Source: Homarus americanus (taxonomy: Eukaryota > Arthropoda > Malacostraca > Decapoda > Nephropidae). Taken from it: a DNA stretch of 64,000 bases. Under the pieces are notes generated by a model. The model was given only the letters and a program-made list of their open reading frames with translations, was not told where the DNA came from and did not search any database. Below are positions 11,341-22,500 of this stretch, in pieces. Every line of letters starts with the position of its first letter. Within the stretch, counting starts at the first letter, position 1. The position numbers and the translations under genes are program-made. The stretch is taken from the NCBI RefSeq assembly GCF_018991925.1, contig NW_024738608.1, positions 392,425 to 456,424 on the forward strand, written 5' to 3'.

Positions 11341-11870
11341 CCGAGTAACAGCATAGTAGTAGTACTATTAGCGTGTCAAATATGAGGTAGGTGTGACAGT
11401 GACAACTGTAAAGTGGAATATTGACAGGAAGTGAAAAGTGTATAAAATGAATAGCGTATAAATAGTATTTTTGCATGAACAACATTTGTGATTTCGAAAT
11501 AAACGTTCGAAAGTAAGTGAACTATCAGGCACCATAAACTTACTCAGTGCACTATAGACATACACGATACAAGGGAGGAACTCCTCACCCCCGCCCCACC
11601 AGGACCACGCACCCCGAAGTGCCCAGCTATATAGCCCACCCCACTCACTGTGTACCGACAGAGACAATAACTAACTCCGACACAACCCTAACACACCATC
11701 AGCTTAGCTAGGCGGTCAGCCCGCCCTCTCTTACCTCCTCCTAAATTTCTTCAATTTCCGAACTATAACTTCCTTCCCCCACCTCGAACCTTCTTTCACC
11801 CCTCCTTTCTCAAAAAAAAAAAGTTACTATATTAAGGGGCTATGAGTGTGTCTACCCAAAAGATGTACAA
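11341..11870. other. Unique spacer between two LINE fragments
   Basis: I see no gene. The only long frame (minus, 11667-11368, 99 codons) begins in a GGAGGAACTCC/CCCCACC-type region and has no domain. A poly-A run lies at 11812-11822. Confidence 0.45.
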
Positions 11871-12520
11871 AAATCATAATTCAGGAGCAGCAGTGAGGAA
11901 AACAAACCGAGATTTGGGAAATTATAAAGCGTACCTTTGACTACAAAGATAGCAACAAGCTCCTTCAACTGGTTAATCTCAAGTATGTCCCAAACTGGAC
12001 TACTGTATACAGGCAGGGAACCCGACCTCCAGAAAGGTCAAACGTCCCTAGAAAAGGTATAAAACAGAGCGTCTAAGATGATTACGGAATTATGTAATCT
12101 CGATTATAAAAGTAGACTGAGGGCCCAGTACTAACAACCCTTCGGACAAGGCACAATAGAGCAGATCTCACTGAAACATTCATATCGTAAAAGGGATGAA
12201 AAAAGGTGAACCTGGGGCATTTCTCTGTGATGTCACGTACCACCAACACGAAACAACATAACTACAAGCTCGCCAAGTTATCATGCTGAGCGAATATAAG
12301 GAAATACTTATTCACAGAGAGGGTGGTAGACCTATGGAACGGTTTACCAGCCTTATAGCTGTGGAATCGAGAACAGTACTGGGCTTCAAAATATCTTAAG
12401 ACAAAACAATCAAGAACAAAAGAGGAATCCTACACAGGCCACTGCCCTCGGCATGGCCCCCTCTAGTGGGTGGCCATTACGTAAATGTAGTTACTGTATA
12501 TAATAAAAAGTGGTTAAGAG
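11871..12520 (+). pseudogene. CR1/L2-like LINE ORF2 C-terminal fragment, several frameshifts
   Basis: A third LINE family is present as a 3' fragment. Across frames one can read, in order, a thumb-domain stretch (IIKRTFDYKDSNKLLQL near 11925-11970), a CIQ/YRQAGNPT-type segment near 12005-12040, a KRPLEKV-type segment, LDYKSRLRA near 12108-12135, RTRHNRADL near 12145-12170, and the C-terminal ERVVDLWNGLP-like and ESRTVLGFK block near 12315-12395. This is the conserved order of the CR1/L2-type C-terminus after the reverse transcriptase palm, which is missing along with the endonuclease. Stops and shifts make it dead. The TATAATAAAAAG near 12498-12510 may be its polyadenylation signal and 3' end. 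Frames were joined by eye only to recognise the family. Confidence 0.75.
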
Positions 12521-13384
12521 TTATCAATACTGTATGAACAATCCCCGGATATGGCATAACACAGCAGTGCTCTCGTTACCTGATCCACCTGGCCGCTGTA
12601 TTGTTCATATATTCAATAACGTAACGAAGATAATGGCTAATGAGGGGACATCACCTGTCAGTCGAACAATGCCGTGCCAGGTATGAGACCAAACAATGTA
12701 TCGAAGGAGATTCAAGAAAATATGGATATCGGAAAAAAAGAACAGGAAGATCGTCACCTCGTTGGAAAAAATCTGGTGAATTAATTAGGAATATACATAA
12801 AGGATTTGTGGATTACTGGACGAGCTGACTATTACCGATGTTGTGAGAATCAAACAGAAGTAAGGTATCATTAGAGGAGGTGGTGACAGCAGACAAACAT
12901 AACATACACTGTGACCGGAAGTTGCGTTAGTGGATATATAAGATTAACTAAAGGCGTCACACTAACAAGATGTAGGTTATCTTAAAATAATATTTATCCC
13001 TCACACGTGTTGACAGTTCTTTTATATTATCTCACCCCCCATAAAAGAACTTGGTTGCTTAATTATCCCCCAACTTGAGCTGAAGTTGTTTGAAAGTTAT
13101 GTGCAGTAACGATAAGCTGAGGAAACACACACACACTCGGGCGACACTCTGATGATACCAACAAAAAACCTTTGTGAATAAACCAGCTCATGTAGAGAAC
13201 GGTGAAACGTTTTCTATGACTTTTTGTACAGCGACTCTTCAAAAACTTTCGACAAAATTCCACATACAATTGTAACTCTGAAAACCCAGAAAAAAACAGT
13301 AATTGGAGACCATTATTTAAAATAAAAATGCTAATCTAAACAAAATAAAAAATCTACGTAGGAAAATTTTCGCCACGGATTACC
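12521..13384. other. Unassigned sequence before the 32-bp array
   Basis: Two small frames (plus 12640-12828, 62 codons; minus 13269-13063, 68 codons) have no recognisable domain. The plus one is basic in its second half (GYRKKRTGRSSPRWKK), which could be a transposase or nucleic-acid-binding relic, but I cannot support that. The rest is AT-rich. Confidence 0.4.
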
Positions 13385-16300
13385 ACATGGAGGACGAGGG
13401 GGCCCTGACGCCCTCAAAGATGGTGGGGGTAGGCTCTGTCGCCCTCAAAGATGGTAGGGAGGGGAGCCTTGACGCCCCAAAGAGGTGTGGTGGGGAGCTC
13501 TGACGCCCCCAAAGATGGTGTAGGGGAGGCTCTGACGCCTCAAAGATGGTGTAGGGGAGGCTCTGACGCCTCAAAGATGGTGTAGGAGGGAGGCTCTGTC
13601 GCCCCCAAAGATGGTGTAGTGAGGGGAGGCTCTGACGCCCCCAAAGATGGTGTAGGGGGGGCTCTGACGCCCTCAAAGATGGTGTAGGGGAGAGGCTCTG
13701 ACGCCCCAAAGATGGTGTAGGGGAGGCTCTGACGCCCCAAAGATGGTGTAGGGGAGGGGGCCCTGACGCCCTCAAAGACGGTGTGAGGGTGGAGGCTCTG
13801 ACGCCCTCAGTGGTGGTGTAGTGGGGAGGCTCTGACGCCCTCAAAGATGGTGTAGGGGAGGCTCTGACGCCCACAAAGATGGTGTAGGGAGGGGGAGGCC
13901 TGACGCCCCCAAAGATGGTGTAGGGAGGCTCTGACGCCATCAAAGATGGTGTAGTGGGCAGGCTCTGACGCTCTCAAAGATGGTGTAGTGGGGAGGCTCT
14001 GACGCCCTCAAAGATGGTGTAGTGGGGAGGCACTGACGCTCAAAGATGGTAGGGGAGGCCTGACGCTCTCAAAGATGGTGTGGGGGAGGGGGGGTCTCTG
14101 ACGCCCCAAAACGGTGTAGGGTGGAGGCTCTGACGCCCTCAGTGGTGGTGTAGTGGGGAGGCTCTGACGCCCTCAAAGATGGTGTAGGGGAGGGGGTCTC
14201 GACGCCCTCAAAGACGGTGTAGGGGTGAGGCTCACGCCCTCAGTGGTGGTGTAGTGGGGAGGCTCTGACGCCCCCAAAGATGGTGTGGGGAGGCTCTGAC
14301 GCCCACAAAGATGGTGTAGGGAGGGGGAGGCTCTGACGCTCAAAGATGGTGTGGGGAGGTTCTGACGCTCTCACAAAGATGGTGTGGGGGGAGGCACTGA
14401 CGCTCTCAAAGATGGTGTAGGGGAGGCTCTGACGCTCTCAAAGATGGTGTGGGGAGGCCCTGACGCTCTCAAAGATGGTGTGGGGAGGCACTGACGCTCT
14501 CAAAGATGGTGTAGGGGAGGCTCTGACGCCCACAAAGATGGTGTGAGGGGAGGCCCTGACGCTCTCAAAGATGGTGTAGGGGAGGCCCTGACGCCTCAAA
14601 GATGGTGTGGGGGGAGGCTCTGACGCCCACAAAGATGGTGTAGGGGAGGCCTGACGCTCAAAGATGGTGTGGGGAGGCACTGACGCTCTCAAAGATGGTG
14701 TGGGGGAGGCACTGACGCTCTCAAAGATGGTTGGGGGGAGGCACTGACGCTCTCAAAGATGGTGTGGGGAGGCACTGACGCTCTCAAAGATGGTGTGGGG
14801 GGAGGCACTGACGCCTCAAAGATGGTGTGTGGGGAGGCACTGACGCTCTCAAAGATGGTGTGGGGAGGCACTGACGCTCTCAAAGATGGTGTAGGGGAGG
14901 CACTGACGCCTCAAAGATGGTGTGTGGGGGAGGCACTGACGCCTCAAAGATGGTGTGGGGGAGGCACTGACGCTCAAAGATGGTGGGGAGGCACTGACGC
15001 TCTCAAAGATGGTGTAGGGGAGGCACTGACGCCTCAAAGATGGTGTGGGGGGAGGCACTGACGCTCTCAAAGATGGTGTAGGGGAGGCACTGACGCTCTC
15101 AAAGATGGTGTGGGGGGGAGGCACTGACGCTCTCAAAGATGGTGGGGGGAGGCACTGACGCTCTCAAAGATGGTGAGGGGAGGCACTGACGCCTCAAAGA
15201 TGGTGTGGGGGAGGCACTGACGCCTCAAAGATGGTGTAGGGGAGGCATGACGCTCTCAAAGATGGTGTGGGGGGAGGCTCTGACGCCTCAAAGATGGTGT
15301 GGGGAGGCACTGACGCTCTCAAAGATGGTGTGGGGGAGGCACTGACGCTCTCAAAGATGGTGTGGGGGAGGCACTGACGCTCTCAAAGATGGGAGGCACT
15401 GACGCTCTCAAAGATGGTGTGGGGGGGAGCACTGACGCTCTCAAAGATGGTGTGGGGGAGGCACTGACGGTTTCAAAGATGGTGTGGGGGAGGCACTGAC
15501 GCTCTCAAAGATGGTGTGGGGAGGCACTGGACGGTTTTCAAAGATGGTGGGGGAGGCACTGACGCTCTCAAAGATGGTGTGGGGGGGAGGCACTGACGCT
15601 CAAAGATGGTGTGGGGGAGTTCTGACGCTCAAAGATGGTGGGGGGAGGCACTGACGCTCTCAAAGATGGTGTGGGGAGGCACTGACGCTCTCTCAAAGTG
15701 GTGTGGGGGGAGGCACTGACGCTCAAAGATGGTGTGGGGAGGCTCTGACGCTCTCAAAGATGGTGTAGGGGAGGCTCTGACGTTCTCAAAGATGGTGTGG
15801 GGAGGCACTGACGCTCCCCAAAGATGGTGTGGGGGAGGCCCTGACGCTCTCAAAGATGGTGTAGGGGAGGCTCTGACGTCTCAAAGTTGTAGGGGAGGCT
15901 CTGACGCCATCAAAGATGTAGTGGGGGGAGGCTCTGACGCCCCAAAAGATGGCGTGTAGGGAGGGAGGCTCTGACGCCCCCAAAGATGGTGTGTAAGGGG
16001 AGGCCTGACGCCCCCAAAGATGGTGTAGGGGGAGGCTCTGACGCCCCAAAGATGGTGTAGGGGAGGCTCTGACGCCCCTCAGAGATGGTGTAGTGGGGAG
16101 GCTCTGACGCCCCTCAAAGATGGTAGGGGGAGGCTCTGACGCCCACAAAGATGGTGTAGGGGGGGGGAGGCTCTGACGCCCACAAAGATGGTGTAGGGAG
16201 GGGGAGGCTCTGACACCAGCAAAGATGGAGTGGGGAGGCTCTGACGCCCTCAAAGATGGTGTAGTGAGGAAGGCTCTGACGCTCTCAAAGATGGTGTAGG

Positions 16301-17575
16301 GGAGGCTCTGACGCTCTCAAAGATGGTGTGGGGGAGGCTCTGACGCCTCAAAGATGGTGTAGGGGAGGCTCTGACGCTCTCAAAGATGGTGTAGTGGGGA
16401 GGCTCTGACGTTCTCAAAGTTGGTGTAGGGGAGGCTCTGACGCCATCAAAGATGGTGTAGTGGGAGGCTCTGACGCCCCAAAAAGATGGCGTAGGGAGGG
16501 AGGCTCTGACGCCCCTCAAAGATGGTGTAAGGGGAGGCTCTGACGCCCTCAAAGATGGTGTAGGGGAGGCTCTGACGCCCTCAAAGATGGGTAGTGAGGG
16601 AGGCTCTGACGCTCTCAAAGATGGTGTAGGGGAGGCTCTGACGCCTCAAAGATGGTGTAGGGGAGGCTCTGATGCTCTCAAAGATGGTGTGGGGAGGCTC
16701 GACGCTCAAAGATGGTGTAGGGGAGGCTCTGACACCATCAAAGATGGAGGGGGAGGCTCTGACGCCCTCAAAGATGGTGTAGGGGAGGCTCTGACGCTCT
16801 CAAAGATGGTGTGGGGGGAGGCCTGAAGCTCTCAAAGATGGTGTAGGGGAGGCTCTGACGTTTTCAAAGATGGTGTAGTGGGGAGGCTCTGACGCTCTCA
16901 AAGATGGTGTAGGGGGTATTCTGACGCCCTCAAATGGTAGTGGGAGGCTCTGACGCCCCAAAAGATGGCGTAGGGGAGGGAGGCCTGGCCCTCAAAGATG
17001 GTGTAAGGGAGGCTCTGACGCCCTCAAAGATGGTGTAGGGAGAGGGAGGCTCACGCCCTCAAAGATGGTGTAGAGGGGAGGCTCTGACGCCTCAAAGATG
17101 ATGTGTAAGGGGAGGCTCTGACGCCCTCAAAGATGGTGTAGTGAGGAGGCTCTGACGCCCTAAAAGATAGCGTAGGGGAGGGAGGCTCACGCCTCAAAGA
17201 TGGTGCAAGGGGAGGCTCTGACGCCCTCAAAGATGGTGTAGTGGGAGGCTCTCAAGGCCTCAAAGATGGCGTAGAGGAGGGGAGGCTATGACGCCCTCAA
17301 AGATGGTAGGGGGTGAGGCTCTGACGCCCTCAGAGATGGTGTAGGGTGGGGAGGCCTGACGCCCCTCAGAGATGGTGTAGTGAGGAGGCTCTGACGCCCT
17401 CGAAGATGGCGTACGGGAGAGGAGGCTCTGGCGCCCTCAAAGATGGTGTAGTGAGGAGGCTCTGACGCCCTCAAAGATGGCGTAAGGGAGAGGAGGCTCT
17501 GACGCCCTCAAAGATGGTGTAAGGGGATAGGCTCTGACGCCCTCAAAGGTGGGGTAAGGGGGAGGCTCTAAGGTC
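13385..17575. repeat. 4.2-kb minisatellite, approximately 32-bp unit (CTGACGCCCTCAAAGATGG)
   Basis: The array is uninterrupted, with units of about 30-33 bp sharing the core CTGACG(C/T)C(C/T)TCAAAGATGG and a linker GTGTAGGGGAGGCT or GTGGGGAGGCA. The length implies roughly 130 units. There is regional variation. GGCTCTGACGCCC units dominate both flanks (13.4-14.4 and 15.9-17.6 kb), while GGCACTGACGCTC units dominate the centre (about 14.7-15.7 kb). That pattern points to local amplification. G-run lengths vary from unit to unit, so part of the variation may be sequencing indels. Minus-strand Ser/Pro/Ala-rich frames up to 187 codons are by-products. Confidence 0.97.
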
Positions 17576-17690
17576 TCCAAAAGGCAATAGGGAAGTAATA
17601 GTCACAAAAAAGGCACATAGGAGACACACAAGACTCAACAGGTAACACCGAAGCAGCGATAAATAACCGAAAAAAGTAGCTTGGCCGTAC

Positions 17691-17741
17691 CTGAGGTGTG
17701 GTGTGTTACTGTCCCTCGAGGAGCTGTTAAACCTCCCTTAC
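17691..17741 (-). other. Exon-like block starting with a recursive-splice-type site
   Basis: On the minus strand a branch-point-like CTTAAC and the tract TATTTCTTTTCTCCAG end at 17742, directly followed by GTAAGGG. The AG acceptor is thus joined to a near-perfect donor (CAG|GTAAGG), the arrangement of recursive-splice (ratchet) sites. Fifty-one bases further on is a second donor, CCTCAG|GTACGG (GT at 17690-17689). Only one frame of the 51 bases is open. When read from the upstream block at 17889-17962, it meets TAA at the junction. Without transcripts this remains a pattern; chance is possible. Confidence 0.3.
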
Positions 17742-17888
17742 CTGGAGAAAAGAAATATAGTTAAGTACACCTGACCTCTACCTCACGTACAGTACACCTA
17801 AGAATTAATGTTGTTTTAGGTCAATGATAAATATATTAAATAAGGTTGTTCAACATAGTCTCCTGACAGGGTAACAATAAGTGATCAC

Positions 17889-17962
17889 CTTGTAGTGTCG
17901 GTAGAAGGACCGGTGGTGTTAGGCAACGTCACTTGTAGCCCTTGGACCAGACGATATAGTTC
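17889..17962 (-). other. Candidate 74-bp internal exon
   Basis: On the minus strand a strong acceptor (CATTTTTTTTCTTCCAG ending at 17963) precedes 74 bases, which are followed by a fair donor, ACAAG|GTGATC (GT at 17888-17887). The first frame is fully open (ELYRLVQGLQVTLPNTTG and so on). A second reads NYIVWSKGYK and then stops. I do not recognise either peptide. It lies 147 bases upstream of the recursive-splice-like block in transcript order, in the only unique DNA between two big arrays. It could be an exon of a host gene whose introns carry the satellites, or a chance match. Confidence 0.3.
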
Positions 17963-18096
17963 CTGGAAGAAAAAAAATGCATACGTAAAGTTTCCATATT
18001 TGGTGTCCACAACGTCTAAAAATTTGAAGATTTATTAGTTTTGGAATTTACGTATAATAGTTATAAAAGAAGAGAAGGCGACTGTTAATATCGCTA
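17963..18096. other. Unique AT-rich spacer
   Basis: This is the putative intron side of the candidate exon; nothing else is seen. The 110 bases between 17580 and 17690 are likewise unique and featureless. Confidence 0.4.
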
Positions 18097-18172
18097 ACCT
18101 AACCTAACCCAACCCGACCAGACCTAACCTAATCAGACCTAACCTAACCTAACCTTGCCTAACTCAACACGG
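18097..18172. repeat. Degenerate CCTAA telomere-like repeat
   Basis: A run of AACCTAACCTAACCCAACCC type, with CCGACCAGACCTAA variants, lies on the plus strand. It is the C-strand of the arthropod telomere pentamer TTAGG, interrupted and short, so interstitial rather than an end. Confidence 0.8.
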
Positions 18173-18601
18173 GGCATAAAAGAAAACACTGATAAAACAT
18201 TAGTAATATATACTCTTTTGAACACAACGTCAACGTCTCCTTTAGTATCAGTACTTCCTAAGATCAACACCTGACTCACAACCTCATTTCAATTAAGTGT
18301 CTTACAAGGAACGAACACACAAACTTTCAGCAATATCAACAATCATTTTTATTTTGTTTATCATAGATTCCTTGTTTAAGCAACTGGTATAAAAAAAAAT
18401 AAAAATCTTATTCCGGACTTCTAAAACAGCTTAAATTACACCTGTACAAGTACCTGTTTATCAAGACCTTAGTTACCAACCCCACACGTGCTTCTCTGCC
18501 TCTCAGTCTCGACATAATCTCAAGTTGTTGTGTGCCGCGTGAGTTATGTTCAAAGCTTTCACGTACAATACATGTCCCGTTCAGTGTTTACTTCATTTTC
18601 A
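18173..18601. other. Unique AT-rich DNA
   Basis: I see no gene. A CTTCTCTGCCTCTCAG acceptor-like string near 18491-18506 and a GC|GTGAGT donor-like string near 18539 bound only 32 bases, too little to call an exon. Confidence 0.4.
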
Positions 18602-18785
18602 AAGCACATCATACCTTGCTTGTTTAATGAGCACACATAGCACATCATACCTTGCTTGTTTAATGAGCACACAAAACACATCATACCTTGCTAGTTTAAT
18701 GAGCACACAAAGCACATCATACCTTGCTCGTTTAATGAGCACACATAGCACATCATACCTGACTAGTTTAATGACCACACAAAAC
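18602..18785. repeat. 36-bp tandem repeat, five copies
   Basis: Five copies of a 36-bp unit begin AGCACATCATACCTTGCTTG and continue with TTTAATGAGCACACA. They differ at a few positions (GCTAG, GCTCG, GACTAG for GCTTG). The period is a multiple of three, so both strands show repeated peptides. No domain is seen. Confidence 0.95.
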
Positions 18786-18859
18786 CAATATAATTTCCAC
18801 AACTGAATTTAATCAACATTTAAATAAAAATAAAAGTATTACAAGTATTACAATTACAA

Positions 18860-18948
18860 CACACACACACACACCACTCCTCCAGGATTCAAACTCACGG
18901 GATTAGCATATTTTTACCACCGAATTACTTTGACAAAAAGAAAAAGAA
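18860..18948 (-). repeat. Possible tRNA-like SINE head with (TG)n tail
   Basis: Read on the minus strand, this shows CGGTGGTAAAAATATGC, then GTGAGTTTGAATCCTGGAGG, then (TG)n. The GTTTGAATCC part is close to a PolIII B box (GGTTCGAATCC). The CGGTGGTA part resembles the D-arm end of an A box. The distance between them is shorter than in a real tRNA, so this is a decayed tRNA-derived SINE rather than a tRNA gene. Confidence 0.3.
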
Positions 18949-19559
18949 AAAAAAATACCTTACACCACTAAATGAAATATGGACGGACAAACGAACAGGA
19001 GAGAAACTAACATAAAAAACAATTGGTGTTGACGTTTATCATCACTAAAATAAAGTGATCGCAGACCAAATAATTTACAGTAGGTTCGTAATCACTTTCC
19101 ACAGTTCTCTTGTTAATGGGTAATCATGCAGTGCTCCGCCACAGCCAGAGTTGTGTGTCTCGTTATTTTTAATTGTTGATGACGAGTGTAATTACTAACC
19201 TTGTTACGAGCTTAAAAGACCTTAGTTGTTGAAGCTCAGTGATACATTATAACATCAACATATTCGCCACTGTGTTTTTCTCCATATCAGTTAATATTCG
19301 TTTTTATCCCAATAGGTATTACGTATTTTCTACCATTATCACTAAGATTCATTTTTAGGTTAGGTTAGGTTAATTAAAAATCACTAAAATACACTAAAAA
19401 AATATCCCATACCCATTGAGGAAATTGAGATACAAACGAATTTTTACCTCCATATTCGTTCACATCTCTGCTACTAATACAGGAACCATTACAATATTCG
19501 GCATGTGTTAAGAAGAGAGGAGAGGTCCGCCAGTTTATTTCTACTAGTGTTTATGCAAA
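18949..19559. other. Unique AT-rich DNA left of the 51-bp array
   Basis: I see no gene. A short TTAGGTTAGGTTAGGTTAA word lies at 19356-19372. Confidence 0.5.
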
Positions 19560-22500
19560 TGTGACAGAGCTAGATGCAAACTGGCTACTGAAGGTACTGA
19601 GAGGAAGAACAGGACAGAGCTGACGTGAACTGGGGATGCTTAGGGGTTATAAAATTGGGAGATAGAAATATAGAGCGACGGAATCTGGGATAATGAAGCA
19701 GAAATTGAGATAGAATAGGGTAGAGCTTGGGATGCGAATGTGGGGAGCATGAAGACATGGAGACAGAAATAGGGATAGAGCTGATGTGGAATGTGGGGAG
19801 ACGAAGGAAGCATGGAGACAGAAAGAAAGGGTAGAGCTTGGAGCAAGGAATGGGGAGATTTAGGGAAGAAGTTAGCGAGATAGAAGAGGAATGGGAGCTT
19901 ATTTTTAAATGTATGAAGGTAACTGAGACAGAAGAGATAGATGACGTAACTGGGATAATAGGTTGAACTGAGAGTAGAAAGAGATAGAGCTAGATGGAAT
20001 GAGTATTTAGGTTATAAATTGAGACAGAAGGGACATAGAGCTGATGGAATGGGAGCACGAAGAGCATGGAGAGCAGAAATAGGGATGAGCTGGATGTGAA
20101 TGGGATACTAGAAGCACATGGAGACAGAAATAGGGTATTGATGGGAATGGGGGAGCATTTAGGTTATAAACTGAGACAGAACAGGGACAGAGTTGGGATG
20201 TGAACGGGGATACTAGGTTGCTGCAGAGACAGAAATAGGGACAGAGCCGATGAACGTGGGAGACGAAGTTATAACTGAGACAGAACAGGACAGAGCTTGG
20301 ATGAACGGGGGACAATACTTGTAAGGCAACTGATATTGGGTATTGGTGGGACAGAGCTGACGAACGGGATACTAGGCATAGTGAGATATAGAAATAGGGA
20401 CAGAGCTGGGACGAATGGGACATTAGGTTATTATGAGACAGAATAGGACAGAGCTGATGAACTGGGATACTAGGTTATAACTGAGACAGAATAGGGACAG
20501 AGCTGATGAATTGGGGATACTAGAAGAGAATTGAGACAGAACAGGGACAGAGTTGACGAAATTGGGACATACTAGGCTATTATGGAGACAGGTCAGGATG
20601 GGGAGTTGATGAATGGGGGAGCAATAGGTTATTACGTGAGAGTAGAAGAGGGACAGAGCTGATGGAACTGGACACGGTTACGGAGACAGAAGAGGGACAG
20701 AGCTGACGAACGGGGGATACTAGGAAGGTTGTTAAGAGACAGAACAGGGACAGAGCTGATGAATGGGGATACTAGGCGGCAACTGAGACAGAACAGGGAC
20801 AGAGCTGACGTGAACTGGAGCATTTAGGTTACGGAGACAGAAAACAGACAGAGCGGACGAACGGGGATACGAGAAGGTTACGTGAGACAGAACAGGACAG
20901 AGCTTGATGCAACTGGGACATTAGGTTATTACGGAGACAGAACAGGACAGAGCTTGACGTGAATGGGGATACTAGGTTATTGGCAGAGACAGAACAGGGA
21001 GAGAGCTGACGAACGGGGGATACTAGGTTATGAATCTGGAGAGAAAGAGGGACAGAGCTGAGGAACTGGGATACTAGGCTATTACGGAGACAGAACAGGA
21101 CAGAGTCAGACGAACGGGGATACTAGGTTACGTGGAGACAGAAATAGGACAGATGACGAACGGGGATACCAGGGTTATTAAGCAGACATACAGAACAGGA
21201 CAGAGCTGACGTGAAATGGGGATACTAGGTTATTACGAGACAGAACAGGGACAGAGCTGATGAACTGGGATACTAGGCACATGGAGACAGAACAGGACAG
21301 AGCTGACGGAATGGGGATACTAGGTTGTTACAGAGACAGAATAGGGACAGATTGACGTGAACGGGATACAGGAAGGCAACTGGAGACAGAACAGGGACAG
21401 AGCTGACGAACTGGGATACTAGGCTATGTCTGAGACAGAACAGGGACAGAGCTGACGTGAACTGGGATACTAGGTTATTACAGAGACAGAACAGGGACAG
21501 AGCTGATGTGAACGGGGATACGAAGAAGGGAGAGAAATAGGGAGTAGAGCTTGATGGGAATGTGGGGATACTAGGTTATTATAGAGAGAAACAGGTTAAG
21601 CTGGACGGGAACTAGATAATTTAGGAAGGCAACTGAGACAGAACAGGACAGAGCTGATGAATGGGGATATTAGGCATATGGAAAGATAAGAACAGGGAGA
21701 GCTGACGGGGAACTGGGAGCATTTAGGTTATAACTTGAGAGTAGAAGAGGGAGCAGAGCTGACGTGTGAAACCGGGACAATAGGGCACATGAGGACAGAA
21801 CAGGACAGAGGTATGTGAATGGGATAAGGTTACATGGAGACAGAACAGGACAGAGGTGATGGGAATGGGGGATACTAGGCACATGGAGACAGAACAGGGA
21901 CAGAGACGGAACGACAAGGTGTTAAGGAGAGCAGTAGGGACAGAGCTGACGTGGAATGATATTTAGGTTACACATAGAGATAGCAGGACAGAGCTGACGT
22001 GAATGACATTAGGTTGGTTGCTTGAGACAGAACAGGGACAGAGCTGATGAAATTGGGGATACTAGGCACATGGAGACAGAAACAGGACAGAGCGGATGTG
22101 AACGATACTAGGTTATTATGGAGAGACAGAAATAGGGACAGAGCTGACGTGAACGGGGACATTTAGGTTACGGAGACAGAAATGTGAGAGCTGACGAACG
22201 GGGGGATACTAGGTTAATAAGGAGACAGAACAGGGACAGAGCTGACGAACGTGGGGACACTAGGTTGGTTGGCAGAGAGACAGAACAGGACAGAGCTGAC
22301 GAACGGGGGATATTTATACATGGAGACAGAACAGGACAGAGCTGGATGAACTGGGATACTAGGTTATGAGACAGAACAGGGACAGAGCTGACGTGAATGT
22401 ATATTTAGGTTATTACGGAGACAGAACAGGACAGGAGCTGATGAACGGGGGAGCATTTAGGTTACGGAGACAGAACAGTGGACAGAGCTGACGGAAATGG

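Noticed and set aside
12640..12828. A basic 62-codon plus ORF considered as a Tc1/mariner transposase N-terminus.
   Set aside because: No helix-turn-helix pattern, catalytic residues or terminal inverted repeats could be found around it.
13380..13943. A 187-codon minus-strand ORF and sister frames in the 32-bp array.
   Set aside because: They are translations of the minisatellite, shift frame whenever a unit has an indel, and contain no domain.
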